Below the pieces are notes generated by a model, which worked only from the letters and a program-made list of their open reading frames with translations, ran no database searches and had not been told where the DNA came from. 60,665 bases of DNA from Candidatus Iainarchaeum sp. (GTDB lineage Archaea > Micrarchaeota > Micrarchaeia > Anstonellales > Bilamarchaeaceae): the NCBI GenBank assembly GCA_028714535.1, contig JAQTME010000007.1:1-60665 (forward strand), in the 5' to 3' direction. A program made the translations under genes and the position numbers. This document shows, piece after piece, positions 7,319-16,039 of this stretch (position 1 is its first letter; the number at the start of each line of letters is the position of its first letter).

Positions 7319-9594
7319 TCGAGCATCTTCGTCTTTGTTTTCCACTGCTCGATGGCCTCGCTGAACTTTTCCTTGTTCACGAACAGGAAACAGTCCCTGG
7401 TCCTGCCCCTCATGTAGACCATGGCTATCGTAATCCCTATGACCAGCATGCTGACCGGCTCCTTCTGGCCGGTGTTCTTGGCGAGCGAGTTTATGTAGGT
7501 CCTGAGCTTGAGCGCAAGCGCGCTCCTCACTGTCGCGCCGCCGGTGTCTGCGAATTCCACGTGCTCTATCTTGTCCTCCTTGAGCACTATGGCGCCCCTT
7601 ATCATCTTGTGCTCGAGCAGCTCATGGACGACGTGCTCGGCGGTTATCTTCCTCCGTTTTATGGCGTCGTGCTCCATTATGATGCCCTCTGCGGCGTGCT
7701 CCTTCACGTACCTGCCAAGCGCCCAGGTGCGCAGCGACACCGGTATGGACGAGATCGCGGAGGGGTATACCTCTTCCTGCTCGTTCAGCACCTTCGTTAT
7801 CTCCTCGCTCCACTTCTGCCAGTTCTCTTCAGCGAGCTTGCTCTTGTCCGCCAGGCTCTTTATGGCGTTGTCCACGCGCTCGGTGTATTCGTCTATGAGC
7901 GTCTTGTTAGGCACGGTCATGTTCTTGGCTAGCGCATCCACCTTCTCCGGCGTGATGCTCGCCAGCGTGTCGTATTCGTGGCTCACATCCAGGTTCTCCT
8001 GCCTGCGCTGGTCTATGAGCGCCTCCAGCTCCTTGAGCTTTTCCTTGAGCCTGGCGGCTTCAGAAAGGAACGCGTCCTTCTCGTGGCGTATCACCATGCC
8101 GTAAGCGGCCTCGAGCATCAGTATCTTCACCATGTTCTCTATGGCCAGGTAGGCCAGCAGGACCCCTATCAGTATGAACGCGAGGCCGACCATGCCCGTG
8201 CCGTTGGTGACCAGGAAATCGAAGGACTCCACCAGGGTGGGCGTGGCAGCCGGCTGCGCAGCCACTGCCAGGCAGACGTATGCGCCTGCGGCCAGCGCGA
8301 TGGCTGCCAGCGCAGAATCCGTTTTCCACGTCACGCTTGTCTTGCCGAACGCCTTCCTAAACGCCGGCGTGAGCGCCCTTTCAGCGATTACCGCCATTAT
8401 GAGCAGGAGCGCGTTGTAGGCGAGCATCAGCACTGCCACGGTGATGCCCAGCGCAAGCCCGAGCGCTATGTAGTAATTCTTCAGCAGGCCGTTGAGAAGC
8501 ATGAAAAGGCGCTCTGTGGGCGACAGCACCGACAGGTTTATCTGCTTCACCGTGAGCGTCGGCACCCTGAAGGAGGCGAGCACCATCTCAGGAGGCGCGG
8601 TGGACGTGAAGCTGTAGGCGAACAGGTAGCCTTCCTTGGATGCCTCGGCGGAGTTCCACACTATGGAGACGTCGGAGCCGCTCTCCACCGCGGCTATGCT
8701 CTGTATCGAGGATATGTATTCGGATTTCTGGACCGCTGACTTGGGCAGCCGGTCAGTGAAGCCGATGCCGCTGACCTCCACCCCTATGGTTTCAGCCTTG
8801 GACTGCACGGGCTTGGCCGACAGCAGCACGGTGTACCTGTAGCTGACCGGCGCGCTCTCATAGATCCCAATCTTTCCGGCAGCGTCCAGCAGCGACGATA
8901 TGCCGAAATCGGAATGCGAGCATAGGTTGACATCGGGATGGGCGTAGAGCGGATTGGCGTTTATCTGCGCTATCTTGGCGACGATGCCGCGGGTCTTGGC
9001 CAGGTAGGCGTCCTTCTCCTCGGGCGTCGCGCTGTCAAGCGTGACCACCATGCGCCGCGCGTCGATGAGCAGGTTGCGCATGTCTATCAGGTCCTGCGTG
9101 TATGACATTATCGAGCCGGCCAGCACCTCGTCGTAAACAGCCGCTATCCTCTTGCATTTGACAGAGGCGCCCGAGCAGTGCCCGGCGCAGGTCTGCACGT
9201 CGGTGCATATGACCGTCCCCAACCCGGTGCCCATGCCGACCTGGGCTGAGCATTGGCCTTCCGCCTGGGTCCTGGCGTCTGAGAAGTCCTTGAGGCTCTC
9301 GTCGGCAAGAAGCGCGTCCGTGATCGTCATGTTCGGCCGGAGGGCGGTGTATTCGCCTGCGGTCTCGGCGGCCACCGTGACTGTCCTCTGGAGCGTCATG
9401 CCGCTGGCATTTCCTGTCGCAGGCGCGAAGACGTATACCGCGTAATCTGCGATGCCGTCCCCGTCCAGGTCCACCGGCTGGGTGGTGGACAGGCGCTCAG
9501 CCTTGTCGCTCGGGAAGGAATTCTGCTCCAGGCAGCCGAAGCCCAGAAGAAATACTGAGAGCAGCAGCATTGTCGCCAGTCGCATGTGTCTCAT
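7315..9594 (-). CDS. Large lipoprotein-like membrane protein with roadblock-like C-terminus
   Basis: The protein has 759 residues. The N-terminal signal MLLLSVFLLGFGC has a lipobox-like Gly-Cys. The exported part (to about residue 350) has DLDGDGIADYAVYVF, a calcium-binding-like DxDxDG segment, and a Cys cluster (CSAQ...CTDVQTCAGHC...KC). Four hydrophobic segments follow (about 365-400, 430-450, 475-500). The cytosolic part holds a coiled coil (LKEKLKELEALIDQRRQEN). The last 120 residues read like a roadblock/LC7 fold (IRGAIVLKEDKIEHVEF... ending FVNKEKFSEAIEQWKTKT), which in other systems binds small GTPases. That fold call is inference. The start is ATG 9594 with a GGCGATGG before it; ATG 9585 would be leaderless from the shared TATA box. 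Function is unknown; it could be a sensor or secretion-associated scaffold. Confidence 0.7.
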   Translation of the reverse strand: MRHMRLATMLLLSVFLLGFGCLEQNSFPSDKAERLSTTQPVDLDGDGIADYAVYVFAPATGNASGMTLQRTVTVAAETAGEYTALRPNMTITDALLADESLKDFSDARTQAEGQCSAQVGMGTGLGTVICTDVQTCAGHCSGASVKCKRIAAVYDEVLAGSIMSYTQDLIDMRNLLIDARRMVVTLDSATPEEKDAYLAKTRGIVAKIAQINANPLYAHPDVNLCSHSDFGISSLLDAAGKIGIYESAPVSYRYTVLLSAKPVQSKAETIGVEVSGIGFTDRLPKSAVQKSEYISSIQSIAAVESGSDVSIVWNSAEASKEGYLFAYSFTSTAPPEMVLASFRVPTLTVKQINLSVLSPTERLFMLLNGLLKNYYIALGLALGITVAVLMLAYNALLLIMAVIAERALTPAFRKAFGKTSVTWKTDSALAAIALAAGAYVCLAVAAQPAATPTLVESFDFLVTNGTGMVGLAFILIGVLLAYLAIENMVKILMLEAAYGMVIRHEKDAFLSEAARLKEKLKELEALIDQRRQENLDVSHEYDTLASITPEKVDALAKNMTVPNKTLIDEYTERVDNAIKSLADKSKLAEENWQKWSEEITKVLNEQEEVYPSAISSIPVSLRTWALGRYVKEHAAEGIIMEHDAIKRRKITAEHVVHELLEHKMIRGAIVLKEDKIEHVEFADTGGATVRSALALKLRTYINSLAKNTGQKEPVSMLVIGITIAMVYMRGRTRDCFLFVNKEKFSEAIEQWKTKTKMLE

Positions 9595-9606
9595 TCCATC
9601 GCCTTC

Positions 9607-9615
9607 TTTTAAAAC
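9607..9615. promoter_or_regulatory. Shared bidirectional TATA element
   Basis: CTTTTAAAA is nearly palindromic and lies about 26 bases from cca ATG 9636 on one side and from ATG 9585 of the membrane-protein gene on the other. One element could serve two leaderless divergent transcripts. Confidence 0.5.
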
Positions 9616-9635
9616 CTTGTTGGAAACGTTGTAAT

Positions 9636-10922
9636 ATGCAGAAAATCCTCCGGCAGGTTCTCCCGATGATACGGCCCTCGCGCCTGGAGATGAAGGAGGA
9701 AGCGGCATTCACGAAATCCCTGCTGGCGCACATACAGGCCAGCGCACCGGCCGGCTCCGAGGCAGTGCTCACCGGCTCCATGGCCAAGCGGACGTTCCTG
9801 CGCGAGAAGCGCGACGTGGACGTGTTCGTGCTTTTCAGGCGCTCGGTGCCAAGGGACCGGCTGGAGCCGCTGATCAAGGGCATAATGGGGAAGGCGTTCC
9901 CGGGCAGGGCATACCAGCTCAGCTATGCGGAGCACCCGTACGCCCGCTTCAGGCTGGAGGGCCGCCGCATCGACCTCGTCCCTGCATACCGGATAGCCGA
10001 TGCGTCCGAGCGCGTGAGCGCGGTTGACCGCTCGGTCCTGCACACCTCGTTCGTGCTGAAGAAGCTCAGGGACGTGGACAGCGTCCTCCTGCTCAAGTCC
10101 TTCCTGCAGGCCAACTCGCTCTACGGCGCAGAGATAAAGATCCAGGGCTTCTCCGGCTACCTGTGCGAACTGCTCGTCATACGCTACGGCAGCTTCATGA
10201 ACCTGCTGCGCGCGGCTTCGAAGTGGAAGCCGCCTGTCTTCATAGACATAAAAGGATACCACAAGGGCAAGGCGATCCGCGAGGCGCAGCTGCGCCTGGG
10301 GCGTTTCGTGGTCATAGACCCGACGGACGCCAACCGCAACGTCGCCGCTGCAGTATCGCCGGAAAACCTGTCCAGCTTCGTGCGCCTGTGCAAAAGCTTC
10401 CTGAAAAAGCCGTCCGCGCAGTTCTTCCTCAGGAAGCCCGAGAGCTTCGAGGACAAGGTCGCGCGTGCGGCCAAAGGCGCAAAGCTCATCATGGTTACGT
10501 TGCCGCGGCCGGATGTTGTCGACGACGTGCTCTGGGGCCAGCTCCACCGCATGGCAGGCCAGCTTGAGCTCCATCTCTCGGGATTCGGGCCGAAGGCCAT
10601 CCTAGCTGACGACGGCCAGCACATCGTGCGCCTGGCTCTGGTCCTGGGGACGGACCTGCTTCCGCCCACCATGGAAATCGAAGGCCCGCCGCTCAGCATG
10701 AAGCCGCACGTCAAGAGGTTCAGGGAAAGCCACCGCGGCGCAAGGTTCGCCATCAGGAAGAAAAAGATCTTCGCCATCGTGAAGCGGCCTTCAGGCCGCG
10801 CCGAGGCGGCAGTCCGCGAGTTCTTCAGGAAATTCAGCAGGACGAAATCCCACCTCGCCTGCGGCGAGGAACTAGTCGTCGTCGAAAAAGGCAAAAAACA
10901 ACCCAAAACCAGCTCTAAATAG
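9636..10922 (+). CDS. cca: CCA-adding enzyme (tRNA nucleotidyltransferase, class I archaeal)
   Basis: The 428-residue protein is close to the usual archaeal length (about 440). The nucleotidyltransferase signature GSMAKRTFLREKRDVDVFVLF (residues about 47-67) carries the two catalytic Asp residues in DVD; the third carboxylate is in RRIDLVPAYR near 109. IKGYHKGKAIREAQLRLG and the DPTDANRNVAAAVS motif near 228 are typical of the archaeal class I enzyme. The C-terminal 120 residues match the tail domain that clamps the tRNA elbow. It builds or repairs the 3' CCA end; consistent with this, the tRNA-Gly gene in this window does not encode CCA. The transcript is probably leaderless from the shared TATA element at 9607. 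Confidence 0.93.
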   Translation: MQKILRQVLPMIRPSRLEMKEEAAFTKSLLAHIQASAPAGSEAVLTGSMAKRTFLREKRDVDVFVLFRRSVPRDRLEPLIKGIMGKAFPGRAYQLSYAEHPYARFRLEGRRIDLVPAYRIADASERVSAVDRSVLHTSFVLKKLRDVDSVLLLKSFLQANSLYGAEIKIQGFSGYLCELLVIRYGSFMNLLRAASKWKPPVFIDIKGYHKGKAIREAQLRLGRFVVIDPTDANRNVAAAVSPENLSSFVRLCKSFLKKPSAQFFLRKPESFEDKVARAAKGAKLIMVTLPRPDVVDDVLWGQLHRMAGQLELHLSGFGPKAILADDGQHIVRLALVLGTDLLPPTMEIEGPPLSMKPHVKRFRESHRGARFAIRKKKIFAIVKRPSGRAEAAVREFFRKFSRTKSHLACGEELVVVEKGKKQPKTSSK

Positions 10923-11000
10923 ATTTCCCCACAAAAACGAACCCTTTTTAAATATTTACTATAACATTACCTGTGTTATAAAATCTTTAGGGGTGGGAAC

Positions 11001-11888
11001 TTGAAAAGTCTACAACAGAAGAATCTTGTCGGAAGGAACGGTACTGCGCAGCCATTGTTCGCTGCTTTGAAATACGGCGTTGTTGCAGCTGGCATCGTGG
11101 CTGGTGCTGCATTGATGACCCAGTGCGGCTCCTCGAAAGTCACTGGCGTCGATACCATCACTCCGCCTGACACTACCAATACAATCCGTATCCGGGACAC
11201 GGTTCCTGCGAGTCTTTTCCCCCGCCTGAACTCCGGCATCCCTATGGACTGTGGCCAGACTATTAAAAGCTGCATCACGCCAAACAGCATAAAGCTTTTC
11301 GGCAACATCCCGATCATGCTTGACACTGTTGATGGTGCCAGGAACGTCGCAATCGTCGGGTTCGACCGTGTGGTCTACAAGAGGCTCAACATCGCGACCC
11401 ACGACAGCATGAATGTAGACATCGGCCTCGACAGCGTCCGCATCCGCGTGGACACGCTCGCTGACAGCACAAACAGCATCTACATGGACATAGCTGTCCA
11501 CAAGTTTTGCCCCCTGCCGGAAAACTGCAAGCCGATTGGTCCGTCTTTGGACTGCGGCGGTTCGGTGTCTAAGCAGAAGTTCATGCTTCTCGATACATCG
11601 AACATCGGCCAGTTCCCATTGGCAGTGACCCAGATACTCGGGCGCGATCCTGGGCAGGCGCTTGCAAAGGTAGCCAACAACCCATCATTCCAGGTTCGGC
11701 TCACGTTCCTCAGGAACGACTGCGCCCCGGCGAAGACTGTGTTTATCAATGCGACAAAAACCGACACTATTAGCATAGGCATCCAGTCACTCATAGTGAC
11801 GGCGGACACAATCGTAGCTGTCCACAACGGGACGCCGCACGATAGTTCATACGCGGTACTCTCCTTCAAGAGCGGCTGCAGGCAGTAA
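11001..11888 (+). CDS. Secreted Cys-containing protein of unknown function
   Basis: The 295-residue protein has an N-terminal basic region, then a hydrophobic segment (YGVVAAGIVAGAALMTQC) ending in a lipobox-like LMTQC, so a lipid anchor is possible. The mature part is rich in Thr, Asp and beta-strand-like alternation. It has paired cysteines (DCGQTIKSC, CPLPENC, DCGGSV, NDCAP, SGC) that suggest disulfides outside the cell. Two SLDCGG/PMDCGQ-like segments hint at two copies of one beta domain. No catalytic motif is seen. The start is TTG with a strong GGGGTGGG 4-11 bases before it. An AT-rich stretch at 10946-10957 (TTTTTAAATATTTA) is a likely promoter. A T-rich terminator follows. Composition is slightly less GC-rich than the neighbours. 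Confidence 0.7.
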   Translation: MKSLQQKNLVGRNGTAQPLFAALKYGVVAAGIVAGAALMTQCGSSKVTGVDTITPPDTTNTIRIRDTVPASLFPRLNSGIPMDCGQTIKSCITPNSIKLFGNIPIMLDTVDGARNVAIVGFDRVVYKRLNIATHDSMNVDIGLDSVRIRVDTLADSTNSIYMDIAVHKFCPLPENCKPIGPSLDCGGSVSKQKFMLLDTSNIGQFPLAVTQILGRDPGQALAKVANNPSFQVRLTFLRNDCAPAKTVFINATKTDTISIGIQSLIVTADTIVAVHNGTPHDSSYAVLSFKSGCRQ

Positions 11889-11921
11889 CTTCCTTTCTTT
11901 TTAATTTTATCTCATTTTTCT
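11889..11921 (+). terminator. T-rich terminator region
   Basis: Repeated T runs (CTTTCTTTTTAATTTTATCTCATTTTT) fill the short gap between two convergent genes and could stop transcription of the secreted-protein gene. Confidence 0.5.
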
Positions 11922-13164
11922 ATAGCATGACGCGCTCGCCCGGCAATGGCGCGACCGCGTCATACCCCTTCTCCTTCAGCTCCTGAGCGAACTCCTCTGG
12001 CTTGTCGCCGTGGATCAGCACGATTTTCTGCGGGTTGGCCTGCCTTATGAATTCCAGCAGGTCGCTCCTCCCGGCATGGGCGGACAGGTCTATGTAGTCT
12101 ATGGGCAGGTCGACGCTCAGGTCCTGGCCGTCCTTGGTGATGTACCCCTTGTTCTGCAGCTTCCAGCCGTTCGTGCCTTCCACGCAGAAGCCGGTGAATA
12201 CGAGCTTCGACCTGCTGTTCAGGTTGAACAGATAGTTCAGCACAGGCCCGCCGTTCATCATGCCCGCGGTGGATATTATCACGGACGGCTTTCTGGTGGC
12301 CGCACGCTTGTCAGGTATGCCCTGCACCATGAACACGCTGCGCGCCTGCTTCCTGAACCTGTCCGCATCGCGTATGTATCTCGGGTGCTTCAGGTAGACG
12401 TTGGTCAGGTCCCTGCCCATGCCGTCCACGTACACTGGCACGTCCTTGTCATAGCTCCTTATGAGCGCGATGAGCTCCTGGGTCCTGCCGAGCGCGAAGG
12501 ACGGCATCAGGACGTTGCCCCCGTCCTGCAGCGTCCGGTGTATCTCCTTCATCAGCTGGGCCTCGGCCTCCTTCCTTGGCGGGTGCTCCTTTTTCGCATA
12601 GGTGCTCTCCATCACGAGCACGTCCACGTCCTTCTGGAACTTGGCGCCCTTGTGCATGTGCGTGTCCTCGCACTTGAAATCCCCGCTGTAGAGCAGGACC
12701 TTGTCCCTGTGCTCTATCTCCACCATGGCAGAGCCCGATATATGGCCCGCGTCAAGCAGCCGCACCTTCGTATCGCCTGTGTGCATGACCTGGTTGTAAA
12801 GCATCGGCGACCAGTATTTCAGCGCCTTCTTGTACTGCGACAGCGTGTAGGGTATCGCAGGGCCCATGATTTTCATGGAGTCCTCCCAGAGAAGCTCGCA
12901 TATGTCCCTGGTCGGCGGCGTGGAATACCACCTTATATTGTCCTTGCGGTAAAGCATGGGCACGCAGCCGCTGTGGTCCAGGTGCGCGTGAGACAAGACC
13001 TCGAAATCCGGCTTCACCGGGGTTTCAAGAGGCACTTTCGCCTTGCCGCTCTCGTCGAAAATCTTTATCCCGTAGTCCAGCATCACGTTCTTGTCCGTGT
13101 GGACCAGGAAGGCGCTCCTGCCGACCTCGCGCGACGCGCCCAGGCATTCGATGAACATCTCCAT
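11920..13164 (-). CDS. Beta-CASP metallo-beta-lactamase RNA nuclease (aCPSF2/RNase J-like)
   Basis: The 414-residue protein starts FIECLGASREVGRS, the usual N-terminus. HAHLDHSG at residues 59-64 and the DAGHISGSAMV and YSGDFK motifs give the metallo-beta-lactamase zinc ligands. The beta-CASP part shows MESTYA, PSFALGRTQEL (motif B region), STAGMMNGGP (motif B), and the closing HAGRSDLLEF and LIHGDKPE (motif C His). There are no N-terminal KH domains, so it fits the shorter archaeal aCPSF2/RNase J-like group rather than aCPSF1. It is expected to cut or trim RNA in the cytosol. Minus-strand TATAAAAAT at 13183-13191 lies about 25 bases upstream of the start; in-frame ATG 13158 is nearly as good. 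Confidence 0.9.
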   Translation of the reverse strand: MEMFIECLGASREVGRSAFLVHTDKNVMLDYGIKIFDESGKAKVPLETPVKPDFEVLSHAHLDHSGCVPMLYRKDNIRWYSTPPTRDICELLWEDSMKIMGPAIPYTLSQYKKALKYWSPMLYNQVMHTGDTKVRLLDAGHISGSAMVEIEHRDKVLLYSGDFKCEDTHMHKGAKFQKDVDVLVMESTYAKKEHPPRKEAEAQLMKEIHRTLQDGGNVLMPSFALGRTQELIALIRSYDKDVPVYVDGMGRDLTNVYLKHPRYIRDADRFRKQARSVFMVQGIPDKRAATRKPSVIISTAGMMNGGPVLNYLFNLNSRSKLVFTGFCVEGTNGWKLQNKGYITKDGQDLSVDLPIDYIDLSAHAGRSDLLEFIRQANPQKIVLIHGDKPEEFAQELKEKGYDAVAPLPGERVML

Positions 13165-13180
13165 GCATTTGGATAGCACA

Positions 13181-13194
13181 GAATATTTTTATAC
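13181..13194. promoter_or_regulatory. Shared TATA element between the nuclease and the antiporter
   Basis: GAATATTTTTATAC reads as TATAAAAATATTC on the minus strand and as TTTTTATAC on the plus strand. It is placed about 25 bases from TTG 13214 on the plus strand and from ATG 13164/13158 on the minus strand. Confidence 0.45.
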
Positions 13195-13243
13195 TACCCC
13201 CTCCTATCTCCCATTGCCAGTTGTAATCTCAGTCGTGGACCCC

Positions 13244-15052
13244 ATGCCCTCTGCAGCCATACTTGATTTCGGATGGGTACTGTTGTTTGCAGCCTTGGCA
13301 GTCATAATCTCTGCGAGGCTGAAGGTCCCGCAGGTCGCAAGCCTGCTCATCGCAGGCATGCTCATAGGGCCGAACGCCCTGCGCCTCGTGGACCTGCCCA
13401 CCATAGGGACCTTCGCCGACATAGGAGCAGTGCTGCTGCTTTTCATGATAGGCATCCAGTTCAGCGTCGCCAAGCTGCTGGCGGCCGGCATCCGGCCCGT
13501 GCTGGCAAGCTTCCTCATCCTGCTCATAACATTCATCGTGATGCATGAGGCAGCTGTGCTCCTCGGGTTCGACTTCATCGCAGCGCTCTACGTGGCAGCC
13601 ATATTCTCCATGACCAGCACCGCCATAATGATGAAGATATTGGAGCAGAAAAAGCTGGTCGAGCGGCAGGAGGTGCCCATGCTCGTCACGATACTCATCA
13701 TAGAGGACGTTGTCGCTGTCTTCCTGCTCACGTTCTTCTCCAGCCTGCGCACCGGCGGCTATGCTGCAGGCAACGTATTCGGCGCCATCCTGCTGTCACT
13801 CGGCATCCTGGCATTCAGCTACGTGGTGCTGCTGCAGGCCACGCGCAGGGTGTCAGCCGCCATCATGCGGTACCAGTCTGATGATGCGCTCATACTGTTC
13901 TCATTCACGCTTGGCATAGGCATGAGCGTGCTCGCCTCCATGCTCGGCCTGACCCCCGCAATCGGCGCGTTCCTGGCCGGCAGCATAATCGCAGGCCTGC
14001 CGAACGGGCGCGATTTCGAGCGCGCGGTCCGCCCCTTCAGCAGCCTGTTCCCCCCGTTCTTCTTCCTTTCCATCGGCATGCTCATAGACCCGGCCGCCCT
14101 CATCGCATCCGCGCCTCTCACCGCGGCCCTGATAGGCATGTTCCTCGTCATCGTCTTCCTGGCCACCTCATTCGCGTTCTTCCTGATAAGCTCCAGCGGC
14201 CGCTCGGCGATTTTCGTCGGCCTGGCCATGCTCCCGCTCGGCGAGTTCTCACTGCTGATAGCCAAGGAGAGCATCGGCGTCGTCCAGGAGGACCTCGTGG
14301 GCATAGCGTCAGTCGGCGTGCTGCTCACATCGATAATCTGCTCCTTCGCGCTCAACCGCAGCGACAGCCTCTACCTGGGCATGAAGCGGACCCTCCCGCC
14401 AGGCTTCCTGGACACCATGCGCGACTCGTCCGGATACTTCAGGAACGTGATAAGCGCCTTCGAGCCGCACGGCTATTTCCACAAGCTCTTCATGCACGAG
14501 CTGAAGAAGGTCGAATTCGACCTCTTATACATGCTCGGCGCAGCGCTGTTCTTCTGGTTCGGCAGGCCCTACCTGCAGTTCCAGCTTGCCGCCGCCGGCT
14601 ATGCCATCCGGGCCGACATGGCCCTGCTGGCGTTCCTCGTGCTGCTCCAGCTCATACCTGCCTACCGCCTGCTTCTCTCGCTAAAGCGGCTTTTCGACGC
14701 GCTTTCCACGATCTTTTCCCGCACCACGCCGCAGGCCAACAAGGGCGTCCTCATCCGCAACGTGCTGATATCCGCGCTGTTCCTCATACTTTTCGCGAAC
14801 ACGCCGCTTTTCGTCGGCATGCTGCTGCTGCCCCCGGCATTCAACTGGCTTTCGCTGGTCTTCGGCGCGTTCTCGGTGTTCTTCCTCTGGAGCGCCATAC
14901 GGGCGGCATCGTTCTGGTTCTTCCTGAGCGAACGCACGCCAATGAACCTCCTCCGCAGCAAGGTGCTCACGTCCAAGGACGACCTGATAGTCGTGGCAGA
15001 GGGCTCGGCGAAGAAGGCGCAGAAAAAGCGCAAGGCGATCTTCCTGCGTTAG
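13244..15052 (+). CDS. CPA2-family monovalent cation/proton antiporter
   Basis: This is a 603-residue polytopic membrane protein. The first 380 residues have about 12 hydrophobic helices with CPA2 (KefB/NapA-like) landmarks: VPQVASLLIAGMLIGP, SMTSTAIMMKILEQK near 122, ALTPAIGAFLAGSIIAG-type motif near 240, and FFFLSIGMLIDP near 272. Residues 380-600 contain a non-membrane linker (HGYFHKLFMHELKKVEFD) and then four or five further hydrophobic helices instead of the usual cytosolic TrkA-N domain. The protein exchanges Na+ or K+ for protons across the cell membrane. The unusual second membrane region is visible but unexplained. An upstream in-frame TTG at 13214 is 25 bases from a TATA element and could be a leaderless start, adding ten residues. 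Confidence 0.85.
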   Translation: MPSAAILDFGWVLLFAALAVIISARLKVPQVASLLIAGMLIGPNALRLVDLPTIGTFADIGAVLLLFMIGIQFSVAKLLAAGIRPVLASFLILLITFIVMHEAAVLLGFDFIAALYVAAIFSMTSTAIMMKILEQKKLVERQEVPMLVTILIIEDVVAVFLLTFFSSLRTGGYAAGNVFGAILLSLGILAFSYVVLLQATRRVSAAIMRYQSDDALILFSFTLGIGMSVLASMLGLTPAIGAFLAGSIIAGLPNGRDFERAVRPFSSLFPPFFFLSIGMLIDPAALIASAPLTAALIGMFLVIVFLATSFAFFLISSSGRSAIFVGLAMLPLGEFSLLIAKESIGVVQEDLVGIASVGVLLTSIICSFALNRSDSLYLGMKRTLPPGFLDTMRDSSGYFRNVISAFEPHGYFHKLFMHELKKVEFDLLYMLGAALFFWFGRPYLQFQLAAAGYAIRADMALLAFLVLLQLIPAYRLLLSLKRLFDALSTIFSRTTPQANKGVLIRNVLISALFLILFANTPLFVGMLLLPPAFNWLSLVFGAFSVFFLWSAIRAASFWFFLSERTPMNLLRSKVLTSKDDLIVVAEGSAKKAQKKRKAIFLR

Positions 15053-15054
15053 GC

Positions 15055-15063
15055 ATTTTAAAT
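15055..15063 (+). promoter_or_regulatory. TATA box of the ThiF-TBP-PHP operon
   Basis: TTTTAAATT lies about 25 bases upstream of ATG 15084, predicting a leaderless operon transcript. Confidence 0.5.
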
Positions 15064-15083
15064 TCAAGCTCCGAATCACAGCC

Positions 15084-15746
15084 ATGTACGGGCAATTCTT
15101 CCGCAACGCATTCACGCCCCGGCAGCAGGGTATCGTGCGCAGCGCCACTTTTGCCATAATCGGGCTGGGCGGCACCGGCGGCTTCATACTTGAGAACCTC
15201 CTGCGGATGGGCGCCGAGCGCTTCATCATCTTCGACCATGACCGCTTCGAACTCACGAATTTCAACAGGCAGCTGCTGGCCACCATCGCCTCCATCGACG
15301 AGCCGAAGGCGGATGCGGCGCTCGCGCGCGCGAAGGACATAAACCCCTCTGTGAAAATGGACATGCGCGGCGAGTTCAATGCGCATTCATCCTTCGCAGG
15401 CATGGACCTGCTCCTCGACGGCTCGGACAACCTGAAGACAAAGCTCGCGGCGGCAAAACTCGCGGAAGGGAAAAAAATCCCGTATGTGCTCTGCTCCGCC
15501 TCCGGGACGCGCGGGATTGTGAGCGTTTTCAGGAATTACAGCTTCAGGAAGGCGTTCCAGGTCTCCGGAGAGGGCAAAGGCCGACAGTCCAGCAGGATAT
15601 TGTGCCCTGCGGCTGCGCTTGCAGGGACGCTCGCAGCGTCGCAGGCCGTCAACTGCCTCATCGGCAAGCCCTTCGTCAGGGCGCCCGACGCGCTTTTCTT
15701 CGACATTTTCAGCAAAAGGCTGTTCTGGAGGGCGAGGCTCGGATGA
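15084..15746 (+). CDS. ThiF/MoeB/HesA-family E1-like adenylyltransferase
   Basis: The 220-residue protein begins with GLGGTGGFILENLLRMG, the nucleotide-binding loop, then FDHDRFELTNFNRQLLA, which has the Asp and the catalytic Arg-containing N-x-x-R-Q motif, and DEPKADAALARAKDINP. DLLLDGSDNLKTK covers the Mg-binding Asp. Members adenylate the C-terminus of ubiquitin-like proteins or small metabolites such as in thiamine and molybdopterin synthesis. This copy is short and lacks the zinc-binding CxxC pairs of MoeB/ThiF, and a catalytic Cys is not obvious. No ubiquitin-like partner ending in Gly-Gly is next to it. It is translationally coupled (ATGA) to the TBP-like gene. A tRNA-modifying TcdA-like role is possible but unproven. 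Confidence 0.85.
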   Translation: MYGQFFRNAFTPRQQGIVRSATFAIIGLGGTGGFILENLLRMGAERFIIFDHDRFELTNFNRQLLATIASIDEPKADAALARAKDINPSVKMDMRGEFNAHSSFAGMDLLLDGSDNLKTKLAAAKLAEGKKIPYVLCSASGTRGIVSVFRNYSFRKAFQVSGEGKGRQSSRILCPAAALAGTLAASQAVNCLIGKPFVRAPDALFFDIFSKRLFWRARLG

Positions 15747-16039
15747 CAGGGGAAAAATATTACGTCGTCACTCCCTGTGCCAGCGCGAACGCCTACGAGA
15801 TCGTGCTGAAGGAAAAAAGGCTCGACCTGAAAAAAGCGGAGAAGGCGTTCGCATCGCTCGGCTCGGTGGGAGCCGCGACGCCCATCGTGCTAATCGCTAA
15901 AATAGGCCCTTATTCGCTCAGCGTATACGCCAGCGGAAGGATGATGGTGAAGGGCGAAAAAAGGCTGAAAAGCAAAGACGTAAATGAACTTGCAGGCAAG
16001 ATAATGCCAGCGCTGGAAAGGGCCGGCGCCATAGCATGA
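15743..16039 (+). CDS. Small protein resembling half of a TBP domain
   Basis: The 98-residue protein has alternating strand and helix. The segment IVLIAKIGPYSLSVYASGRMMVKG followed by KSKDVNELAGKIMPAL matches the second half of a TATA-binding-protein repeat, where the family shows strand, F-x-SGK-M-V-x-TG, then a Lys-Ser-Glu-x-D helix. Only one repeat is present; real TBP has two. It may be a TBP-fold module used for another purpose, as seen in several enzymes. It overlaps both neighbours by ATGA (start inside the ThiF stop, stop inside the PHP start), so the three are made together. Its function is unknown; a link to the E1-like enzyme is inferred from position. Confidence 0.65.
   Translation: MTGEKYYVVTPCASANAYEIVLKEKRLDLKKAEKAFASLGSVGAATPIVLIAKIGPYSLSVYASGRMMVKGEKRLKSKDVNELAGKIMPALERAGAIA

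Noticed and set aside
12010-13176. Long plus-strand open frame opposite the beta-CASP nuclease
   Set aside because: It is a shadow of high GC at third codon positions; the minus-strand frame has full catalytic motifs, and the plus-strand translation is a low-complexity His/Val/Leu mix. The same reasoning removes long antisense frames at 4266-5420, 9609-10574, 40157-41005, 45382-46635 and 47967-49094.
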